The notes below the pieces were generated by a model, which saw only the letters and a program-made list of their open reading frames with translations, ran no database searches and was not told the DNA's origin. From Siphonodentalium dalli (Eukaryota; Mollusca; Scaphopoda; Gadilida; Siphonodentaliidae), in assembly GCA_032622095.1 (NCBI GenBank), contig CP136069.1, forward strand, positions 120,266,126 through 120,330,125: DNA of 64,000 nucleotides, read 5' to 3'. The translations under genes and the position numbers were made by a program. Below are positions 55,343 through 64,000 of this stretch, piece after piece (position 1 is the first letter of the stretch; each line of letters opens with the position of its first letter).

Positions 55343-56450
55343 AGCCGCTGCACGCTCTTATAAATCAGAGATGGGTAAAGCAATTAAATCGCACCGTGAT
55401 CTTGTTACTTATGAAATGACGTCCATGCAGGGAAGTAATCCAAAACAATTTTGGAAAAGGCTCAGGGACAGTAACTCTAATCGTATTGGTGTTAATTTAG
55501 ATGACTTAGCTAATTATTTTCGCGATGTCAAGTTGTCAACGCTATTAGACACGATGATAACCCTGTTGTAGAGAGAACTATAAAGGCACACTTTAGCATT
55601 GATGCTAACCCTGAACTAAACATGCCAATTACTGAGTTCGAAATACAACAGTCGATTAATACTTTGAAAAACAATAAATCATCCGGCCACGACCGCATTG
55701 TCAATGAGTATATCATTGCCTCATCCGAAGTCTTTGTCAGCATATACCGTAACTTATTTAATATCATACTGGATACTGGTCTCATACCCGAAGACTGGGT
55801 AACTGGAACGATTGTCCCTCTCTATAAAAACAAAGGAAATTTAATTGACCCAGGTAATTATAGGCCGATAACGATCTTGAGTTGTTTTGGTAAGTTATTT
55901 ACAAAGATATTGTCAAATAGGCTCACACAATATGTCGAAAAATATGAAATACTCTCAGAAAAACAGACTGGTTTCAGAAAAAATTATTCAACCCTCGACA
56001 ATATATTTGTGCTACACTTGTTGTTCGAAATTAGTAGAAAATTCAAAAAAGAAACTAATATGTGCGTTTGTTGACTTCCAGAAAGCCTTTGATACCGTGT
56101 GGAGACAGGGGCTCTGGTCCAAAATTGTAAAAAGTGGAATCAATGGTAAATTGTTTAGGGTCATCGTCAACATGTATAACCATGTGAAATCATGTGTCCG
56201 TGTAAATGGCGAGCTATCAGCTTATTTTCCATGTTATGCGGGGGTTCGCCATGGTGTGAACTTATCCCCACTGTTGTTTTCCTTGTATTTGAATGATTTG
56301 GAAGAATTTTTCCTTGAAAATTGCGCAGTGGGACTGAAAACTGTAGACGCGGAGATAGGTGACAAATTTAACTACCATTTGAAGATATTCATGATTCTTT
56401 ACGCCGACGATACAGACTCGTGTATCTACTTGAGTGAAAATACGGCATTT
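55343..56450 (+). pseudogene. LINE 1 ORF2, right duplicate and piece 4 (RT catalytic core)
   Basis: 55,343-55,845 repeats the 503-bp target. From 55,846 the RT continues with DPGNYRPITILSCFGKLFTK and EKQTGFRKNYSTLDNIF. A frameshift near 56,045 leads to AFVDFQKAFDTVWRQGL (catalytic Asp), AGVRHGVNLSPLLFSLYLND and FMILYADDTD with YADD at 56,400-56,411. Soon after (about 56,440) the sequence changes to Helitron-like DNA, so the thumb and C-terminus are lost. Three frameshifts in all make LINE 1 inactive. Confidence 0.88.
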
Positions 56451-56459
56451 CCCGGCTCC

Positions 56460-57516
56460 GTCCCAAAATATAGCATTTACAATTTCTGATATATACATTT
56501 TTGTTACAGCTGATATTCTTAAGTCTATTTTGGATACATTTATATTTTTATATGCTATTATTTTCCACACCTTTTCGCTTAGTGCGAAGTCGTGTAGAGT
56601 TAGGTCACGGGTAAAAGTTCGCTAAATATCATCATCGTTATGGTCTGGAATCTCATCCAAATATAAAGTGGAGCGAATCCATGATTGTCTAACTCTCGAA
56701 TCTGCACTCGGGTAAAAGTCGATCAAATCCATTTAGCTGAGATGGCTTCCAGAATGGCCGAAATTTTGGTTAAAGCCGTGTTACAGACGTTTTGTTTATT
56801 TACATTGAAATTGCTTAACTCGATTCTTTTGAAGCTTGATAATTAATGAGCGTGTGTATATGAGGCGTTGCTATCAAAGAGCGTTTATCTACTTAAGTGG
56901 AAATCAAATCGGGTAAAACTGGCGGATTTCTACGGACGAAATTTTATACATAGGGTATCTCGGTATCCGCTGGGCCGATTTCCACCATTTTCGGGGTGTC
57001 GGTGTAGATGGGGATGCCAATAAATTTCGTCCCACCGAGATGCCCGTGCGGCGTGACCTTGACCTTCGAACGACCTTGACTCTCATCTCATAATCCGATG
57101 GGACGAAATTTCGTAGGTAGGGACAGTTCGGGTAGCCAAACATTTTCAACATGACCTTGACCTTTCAAATGACCTTAAACCCATATCTCGGGATCCGTTG
57201 GGCCGATTTCCACCATTTTTGTGGTGTTGGTAGAGATGGGGATGCCTATAACTTTCGTCCCACCAGCGTGACCTTGACCTTTCAAATGACCTTGAACCTG
57301 TATCTCGGTGTCCGCTGGGCCGATTTCCACCATGTTTGGGGTGTTGGTGTAGATGGGGTTGCTAATAACTTTCGTCCCACCAGCGTGACCTTGACCTTTC
57401 AAATGACCTTGAACCTGTATCTCGGTATCCGCTGGGCTGATTTCCACCATTTTTGGGATGTTGGTGTAAAAACAACAACACAACTACTCTCCCCATCAGG
57501 ACGGGTACCCAGCTAG
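56460..57516 (+). mobile_element. Helitron-like non-autonomous element ending CAGCTAG|T
   Basis: Shares CCCAAAATATA.CATTTA, CAATTTCTGATATATA and TCTGGAATCTCATCCAA blocks with 11.5-11.7 kb, and AATGAGCGTGTGTATATGAG and TATCCGCTGGGCCGATTTCC with 11.8-12.0 kb. Three to four degenerate tandem units (about 105 bp) of TGACCTTGACCTTTCAAATG, ACCTTGAACCTGTATCTCGG and TTTCCACCATTTTTG lie at 57,050-57,470. The 3' end is a GGACGGGTACCC hairpin-like stretch then AG CTAG (57,513-57,516) and T, the Helitron 3' signature. No Rep/helicase gene. Open frames here (57,151-57,516 etc.) are repeat translations. Confidence 0.55.
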
Positions 57517-58185
57517 TTATTATGTAAAATAGCTGATAAAATATGCTGATATGGGTTGATAAATTGGAGCATTAGCCTCATAATCACAACTTATGAGTGT
57601 TACATTCTATTTCAAGGCAATCACGGCTAGTACTGTTCTTTACAGAATATTTATTTGAACGATTTCAGCACTTTGGTCCGGAATATAGATTTTTTGTATA
57701 GTAGTATAGTATGATAATTTGTTCATGCTCTCTGAGTTAAGCACATGAGAAGAAATGATCACTATGCTGAATCCGTGCCTCCATAGGCATAACTCTGGTA
57801 TATCTCTAAGCCAGTACCAGTAATCATATATGGTCAGATACATTTCTGAAGGAAGTGCTTGTGCTGACATTCGAGAATAGGAGATCAAGAATTTCGGGGG
57901 AAGTGGGTTCGAACCCATGTTCAGACTCATACACTTCCCAACTCTCAGGGAAAGGGCTTCCTTTTAATTATGTACCCATAGCCAAGGTGGTTGGGTCGTG
58001 GATGGTGAATATTTAGGGTGTCTTGAGAGGGCGGGCAACCTACAGTGCCCTTTATTTGACCTAAATATATAAAGGAACTGAGAGATGGCATGGGGTCACA
58101 TATATTCAAATTGAATATATGCGAGGCTCCCTGGGTCCATATGGGAGCATATTTAACAGAATGCATTGGCACAGGTAACTTTTCG
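57517..58185. other. intergenic, nothing recognised
   Basis: AT-rich. AAGTGGGTTCGAACCCATG at 57,899 looks like a tRNA T-arm, but no cloverleaf could be built. No gene is supported. Confidence 0.4.
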
Positions 58186-58189
58186 TAAG

Positions 58190-58740
58190 AAATTCTGGAA
58201 GCTCCATGTAAAATGTTGCAAGTTTTGTCATACGCTGAAAGCGACAAAATGTTTGATACAATGTTGTTCTCATGCTGAAAGTTACAAAATGCGCCACATA
58301 AATTCACATAATTATTGTTTCGTCGACATTTAATAATAATTGCTAGTCGCATGTCATTATTGGCTCGCAACAGAACATGCAAAATACCACATGTATTGTC
58401 GTGCACTGAAAGCGAAAACAATGTCTGTCACTATTGCCGCATTACAAAACATGCAACATTATCGCATGTTTTGTCATACACCAAAAGCGACATAATCTTG
58501 CATGTTTCATCGCTTATATCACTTGTGTCTCTTTTGGCCCACGACAAGACATGGGAAATGCTGCGTGCTTTGTCATTTGCCAAAAGCAACAAATTTGCGA
58601 CATAATTATTGGTTTGCTAACATTGTTAATGTTTTGTCACTTTCGGCCTACGACAAAACAGGTGAAACATGTGAAATGCTCTGGACAAAAAATGTCAAAA
58701 CATGTGACATTAGTGCCACACAGAAAGCGACAGAACCCCA
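58190..58740. repeat. degenerate repeat, TTTGTCATACGCTGAAAGCGACAAAATG type
   Basis: About nine loose units of 45-65 bp built on TTTTGTCA.AC..AAAGCGACAA and ACAAAACATG. The unit is partly self-complementary (TTGTC...GACAA). Open frames on both strands are repeat translations. Confidence 0.75.
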
Positions 58741-58744
58741 TACC

Positions 58745-59240
58745 GAAATATTAGTCTTCCACTAGTCTTCCCCTAGTCTTCAGTATGAAGATCATGTAGT
58801 CTTCAACTCCGAAGACTAAAATAGTCTTCACATGGAACCTAATAGAGAAAATTAAGCTTCGAAGCTCTATTTTAAGTCTTCGAAGACTTCGCTTAGTCTT
58901 CAAATGGGGTGAACTATTTAAATGAGCTAATTCTTCGAAGACTTATTTTAGTCTTCGAAGACTTATTTTGAAGACTTGATTTAGTCTTTGAAGACTTATT
59001 TTGAAGACTTATTTTAGCTTTTGAAGACCTAATTTAGTCTTCGAAGACTTGTTTTGAAGACTTATTTTAATCTTAGAAGACTAAATGAGTGATCAAAATT
59101 AGTCTTCAAAGACTAAATAAGTGAACTTTAAAAAAAGTGTTCGAAGTCTAAAATAGTCTTCAAAATAAGTCTTCAAAATGATTCTTCAGAGTCTGAAATA
59201 AATCGACAAAAAGAGCCTTTGATGACCCAAAAAAGTCTTC
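58745..59240. repeat. GTCTTCGAAGAC palindrome cluster
   Basis: About 35 occurrences of GTCTTC or GAAGAC within 500 bp, many fused as the perfect palindrome GTCTTCGAAGAC with A/T spacers (ACTTATTTTA). Irregular spacing of roughly 10-25 bp. Non-coding. Confidence 0.9.
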
Positions 59241-59424
59241 CAAGGATACGAAAAGAGAGGTATATATGAGATATATTTGAAAATCTTGAAATGGGAACTC
59301 TAGGAATTATTGAAGTCCTTTTTCTGGAATGACAAAGAACAGGGATAATAAATTTATGAAGATGCTATTTCCATGATGCGCAGAATTTAATTATCTTTGA
59401 ATTAATACATATACATCCCAGTAA

Positions 59425-61665
59425 ACATGCCGGTGCCGGCCGGTACCGGCCACATTCTGGTTCATACCGGCAGTGCTGGCACCGGCATGCCAACAGTCTA
59501 CCGGCACCGGCCGGTACAGGCGACCCAGTACCAACATGATGGCAAATATTCCGTGCAGGTAGACGGTACCGGCCATATGTAGGCAACAAGCCGGCAATCC
59601 GACGCAAAATCCACCTCGTATTATTTCCGATTAAATCATCACAAATTCACAATACAAGGTTATTTGACACGTTCTGATATTATATAATTCAAAAGTCATG
59701 AAAAGTTTATGCTTGTTCAGTTTATAGAATGTAATTCGGTGATGGCAGCCTATTCAGGCCGGTGCCGGTGCCGAGTCGGCATGCCGCGATGGTTGCCGAC
59801 ACCGGCCGGTACAGGCGACCCAGTACCAACATGATGGCAAATATTCCGTGCAGGTAGACGGTACTGGCCATATGTAGGCAACAAGCCGGCAATCCGACGC
59901 AAAATCCACCTCGTATTATTTCCGATTAAATCATCACAAATTCACAATACAAGGTTATTTGACACGTTCTGATATTATATAATTCAAAAGTCATGAAAAG
60001 TTTATGCTTGTTCAGTTTATAGAATGTAATTCGGTGATGGCAGCCTATTCAGGCCGGTGCCGGTGCCGAGTCGGCATGCCGCGATGGTTGCCGACAGTCT
60101 ACCGACACCGGCCGGTACAGGCGACCCAGTACCAACATGATGGCAAATATTCCGTGCAGGTAGACGGTACCGGCCATATGCAGGCAACAAGTCGGCAATC
60201 CGACGCAAAATCCACCTCGTATTATTTCCGATTAAATCATCACAAATTCACAATACAAGGTTATTTGACACGTTCTGATATTATATAATTCAAAAGTTAT
60301 GAAAAGTTTATGCTTGTTCAGTTTATAGAATGTAATTCGGTGATGGCAGCCTATTCAGGCCGGTGCCGGTACCGAGTCGGCATGCCGCGATGGTTGCCGA
60401 CAGTCAGTCGGCACCGGCCGGTACAGGCAAACCAGTACCAACATGATGGCAAATATTTCGTGCAGGTAGTCGGTACCGGCCATATGTAGGCAACAAGCCG
60501 GCAATCCGACGCAAAATCCACCTCGTATTATTTCCAATTAAATCATCACAAATTCACAATACAAGGTTATTTGACACGTTCTGATATTATATAATTCAAA
60601 AGTTATGAAAAGTTTATGCTTGTTCAGTTTATAGAATGTAATTCGGTGATGGCAACCTATTCAGGCCGGTGCCGGTGCCGAGTCGGCATGCCGCGATGGT
60701 TGCCGACAGTCAGTCGGTACCGTCCGGCACAGGCAAACCAGTACCAACATGATGGCAAATATTTCGTGCAGGTAGTCGGTACCGGCCATATGTAGGCAAC
60801 AAGCCGGCAATCCGACGCAAAATCCACCTCGTATTATTTCCGATTAAATCATCACAAATTCACAATACAAGGTTATTTGACACGTTCTGATATTATATAA
60901 TTCAAAAGTCATGAAAAGTTTATGCTTGTTCAGTTTATAGAATGTAATTCGGTGATGGCAGCCTATTCAGGCCGGTGCCGGTGCCGAGTCGGCATGCCGC
61001 GATGGTTGCCGACAGTCAGTCGGTACCGTCCGGCACAGGCAAACCAGTACCAACATGATGGCAAATATTTCGTGCAGGTAGTCGGTACCGGCCATATGTA
61101 GGCAACAAAAATCCACCTCGTATTATTTCCGATTAAATCATCACAAATTCACAATACAAGGTTATTTGACACGTTCTGATATTATATAATTCAAAAGTCA
61201 TGGAAAGTTTATACTTGTTCAGTTTATAGAATGTAATACGGTGATGGTAGCCTATTCAGGCCGGTGCCGGTGCCGAGTCGGCATGCCGCGATGGTTGCCG
61301 GCAGTCAGTCGGTACCGTCCGGCACAGGAAACCCATGCAGTACCAACATGATGGCAAAGGGTTCGTGCAGGTGGTCGATACCGGCCATATGTATAGGCAA
61401 AAAGCCGGCAATCAAACAAAAAAAATCCACCTCGTATTATTTCCGATTAAATCACCACAATACAACGCGATTTGAAATATTCTGTCATAAAATCATTCAA
61501 AAGTCATAACAAGTTTATACTTATTCATTTTATAAAATGTAATAAGGTGAGGTAGCCTATTCAGGCCGGTGCCGCGCGGTGTCGAGTCGGCATGCCGTGA
61601 AGTTTACCAGCAGTCAGTCGGTATCGGTCGGCGCAGGCAACCCAGTACCAACATGATGGCAAATA
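59425..61665. repeat. 305-bp satellite with GC palindromes
   Basis: Unit starts (AGGCCGGTGCCGGTGCCGAG) at 59,757, 60,052, 60,358, 60,664, 60,969, 61,259 and 61,563, with a partial unit before. Spacing is 290-306 bp. Each unit has a GC-rich half with CCGGCCGGTACCGGC-type palindromes and GCATGCCG, and an AT-rich half (ATTATTTCCGATTAAATCAT, TTATATAATTCAAAAGT). Neighbouring units are nearly identical; the last is diverged and shortened. Open frames are repeat translations. Confidence 0.95.
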
Positions 61666-62040
61666 TTTCGCCACTATCTCAGACGATTTTCTTCCTTTTT
61701 TCCACCCCAAACTCAAACTATGTTATATATCTCAAATTCTCATTAAAAAAAATATTATTTGCAACCCTTCACATCTGGGAACAATGATTGATACACGTGG
61801 TACTTTAATGGCTATTTACTGGTGATATTTGTTCATCGATAAAGTTTCTGACTTCCAATTTCAAAAGAAAATAACTAAACATTCATCATCTTTTTGTTAA
61901 TTCTAGTGAATGTGGAACTTTAAATTACAAACTATAGCGATCAGTGTCAATCAATTCTTGGCCTGAATCGGAAATTATTTGGTATAAACAATATTTTATT
62001 CTAGCTCTAACATATACGTGAAAATATAATAATTACATTA
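61666..62040. other. intergenic, nothing recognised
   Basis: AT-rich non-coding DNA after the satellite. Confidence 0.4.
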
Positions 62041-62044
62041 TGAG

Positions 62045-62700
62045 AATTATTTGGGTTTGTGAAGTTGGATCGAACTTCGAAATTCGGTGGAGATTCGAGT
62101 GAAGTTGGATCGAAGTTCGAAATTCGGTGGAGATTCGCGTAAAGTTCAACCCCGTTTTTGTTGCCTCAAGTTTATTGTTGTGTTCCAATTCATGCTCCCC
62201 TGCTCGAATTTTGGGTCAAAAGTGCATGATTGTTTCACTTTTTCTGAGACAGTGCATGCTGGACTTAGAAAATTTCGCCTTCAATATTAATGTGCCGAAT
62301 GGAAGTGGCACTGTTTATGGCTAGATCGAGCTGAAACTTGGTATTTTTTATACTTTCCATAAGAGAATCCGGCAAACTAACGCTCAGCTTCGAGAAATTA
62401 CTCGATCTATAGGTTTGAATTTCAATCTGAATTTCAATCTGGGCGAATTTCGGTCTGGATCGAAATTCGGTGGAGATTCAACCACTTATTTTTTTGCCTC
62501 AAGTTAAATTCTTTGTTGTGATTTAATTCGTACCGGTACTCTCCTACCCAAATTTTGGGTCAAAGGTGATTGTTTTCACTTTTTCTGAGATAGTGCTGGA
62601 CTTAGAAAATTTCGCCACGACGCTGGACTTCGAAAATTTCGCCTTCCATATTAAGGTGGCGAAGGGAATTTTTAAGTGGCACTGTTTATGTCCATAATTA
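62045..62700. repeat. diverged duplications around GATCGAAGTTCGAAATTCGG
   Basis: A 45-bp direct repeat (GTGAAGTTGGATCGAACTTC, GAAATTCGGTGGAGATTCG) at 62,060 and 62,100. The larger block TTTTGCCTCAAGTT, AATTTTGGGTCAAA, TCACTTTTTCTGAGA, TGGACTTAGAAAATTTCGCC and TGGCACTGTTTATG then occurs at 62,155-62,320 and at 62,490-62,690. Confidence 0.88.
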
Positions 62701-64000
62701 TATAGGTGCTGGCGAAGCTGGTTCTAATCTCAGCAGGCGTGGATTCGTGATCCGCGCACAGTGAAGATATCCGCATTCGTGTATCTGGGCAAGTTTGTCA
62801 GCTGATTTCCAGTGGGGAAACATATATTATGGCGTCGATTAAATGTTTTGTGGTGCGGAAGTGTAATGGGGTGGTGCCCGCGGTATGCTCGAAAACTGTG
62901 ACTGATTTAGACTAAACTTATATATAGTCATCACTTTAACTGTATACAGATAATCCGATCATATATGGTGGTTAAAAGCCCGAGGTGGTGACTGTCTTAC
63001 CCCCCCCCACCCCCGCGCTCTCTCTCTCTCTCTCCCACTCCCTGTGTGTGTGTGTCTGTCTCTCTCCCTCTCTTTCTCTGTCGCTTTCTGGATTGTTATA
63101 TAATATACATGTATAGTTAATTCGGTACGATGTTTCTAATCATAGAACAATAAAGAGCGTTACTTGGTATACAATAATTTCCGATTAAAAAAAAATAATA
63201 ATAATAAATAATTGGAAATTATTCAGCTTACAAATTTATCCCAGTTATTTATATTGACATTTTCACTGGTATGCCTATTTATATGCGTGTACATATCGAC
63301 ATTAAGTTATCATCCCTCTAATAGTCTCACCCCAACGGTTAGAAACCGCATGCATGTCACACAGTTGAATAATTATGAAATAACTGTTTTTAAATCTTTC
63401 AAATTCAAAAATTGTGGGTGTCTCACCTCAACTTTATCAACAATTGGAAACTTCATGCCAAATATTTCTGACAGATATTTTCAATTGATATTATTGTTTG
63501 ATTTTTGAACCAATTGGTAGAATATTGATGGAAATAACAATATTAGTGTGGAACGTTTGTAAATATTGCACATCTCGCCAGTCACAAGTGAATTCATGTC
63601 TTAGATATCAAAGCATAGCACATCAATCTGTTTGATTCACCAAATTTATACAAAGGAATTAATTGTTAATTGTCAAAAATGTGGTGGTAATTGTTTTTAA
63701 CACATTGCCAGGTGAGATAAGCTTATCTTTGTAATATCTGCTTAAATTGGCCGCGCTCGTTAATCCTTCTCATCTTCCGACTTTAATTATATCACACCCA
63801 GCGAATAGGACATGGATGTTAAGTTTACGCCCCGAAGCCCCACCATGGGCGGATAATTCGAGCTCATTGGACACTTCCGTGATTATGGGGTGACAATAAT
63901 CCAACAACAACAATGTAATATATATATATGAGAAATGGTGGACATAGAATTAAATCTAATATATAGTTCAGTGTTGAGTTCTACTTCATACTTTCAGAGA
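62701..64000. other. intergenic with CT/GT microsatellite at 63,000-63,075
   Basis: C-run then (CT)n and (GT)n at 62,998-63,075, and an A/AAT-rich tract near 63,187. GGGTGTCTCACCTCAACTTT at 63,416 resembles GGGTGTCTCATCCCAACTTT at 39,997, with similar text after it, so a dispersed repeat is likely. No gene recognised. Confidence 0.5.

Noticed and set aside
57890-57930. Possible tRNA gene at GGGTTCGAACCC
   Set aside because: No matching acceptor, D or anticodon arms could be placed on either strand.
59425-61665. CRISPR-like array of repeats
   Set aside because: Repeats of about 305 bp without unique spacers in animal DNA; this is satellite DNA. The same applies to the 51-bp and 31-bp minisatellites.

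Overview
This is non-coding-rich, intron-bearing animal DNA, most likely from a marine invertebrate. The evidence is the AT-rich background, simple repeats and minisatellites everywhere, a Golgi-type alpha-1,2-fucosyltransferase exon preceded by a splice acceptor, a 5S-rRNA-derived SINE head, a tRNA-derived SINE, non-LTR retrotransposons, a Crypton-type tyrosine-recombinase element, Helitron-like ends and many inverted-repeat DNA elements. Frequent TACATGTA-like strings and the mix of repeats recall molluscs and other lophotrochozoans, but the phylum cannot be fixed from this window. No bacterial or viral genes, rRNA operon or convincing tRNA gene are seen.

Layout. 0-2.7 kb: 5S-like SINE head, a dispersed repeat that reappears inverted at 43.8 kb, and two minisatellites. 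2.74-3.68 kb: the only host-type gene recognised, the last coding exon of a GT11 fucosyltransferase; the 51-bp minisatellite in front of it seems to be built from copies of its own splice-acceptor region. 4.3-11 kb: inverted-repeat elements, including a 3.47-kb fold-back element (7,261-10,728, two 808-bp arms) whose loop carries a small two-finger C2H2 ORF. 11-13.1 kb: Helitron-like repeats. 13.1-31.1 kb: a tandem array of Crypton 3' halves (period about 1,575 bp, with a 142-bp palindrome in two units) ending in one nearly full-length but frameshifted Crypton. The first unit is split by a 13,034-bp insertion with CACTG-type inverted ends (13,782-26,815) that holds satellites, SINEs and small hairpin elements but no recognisable transposase.

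31-44 kb: mostly non-coding, with a 165-bp palindrome, microsatellites, degenerate duplications and a 1.59-kb element with 3-bp TAA flanks. 44.3-56.4 kb: a non-LTR retrotransposon (endonuclease plus reverse transcriptase, + strand) broken into four pieces by three later insertions. These are a 2,576-bp DNA element flanked by TAG, an A-B-A-B-A tandem array of a TIR element flanked by TATA, and a 5'-truncated second LINE on the minus strand flanked by an unusually long 503-bp direct duplication. The duplication and the empty target sites allow the insertions to be partly ordered. 56.46-57.52 kb: a Helitron-like element with a 3' CTAG end. 57.5-64 kb: degenerate repeats, a GTCTTCGAAGAC palindrome cluster, a 305-bp GC-palindromic satellite, and simple repeats.

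The coding content does not form a pathway. The window is best read as a layered record of transposition around one glycosyltransferase exon. No wholly new biological system was demonstrated. The most unusual structures are the 503-bp target duplication, the A-B-A-B-A array, the palindrome-bearing Crypton array with its 13-kb nested insertion, and the splice-acceptor-derived minisatellite.
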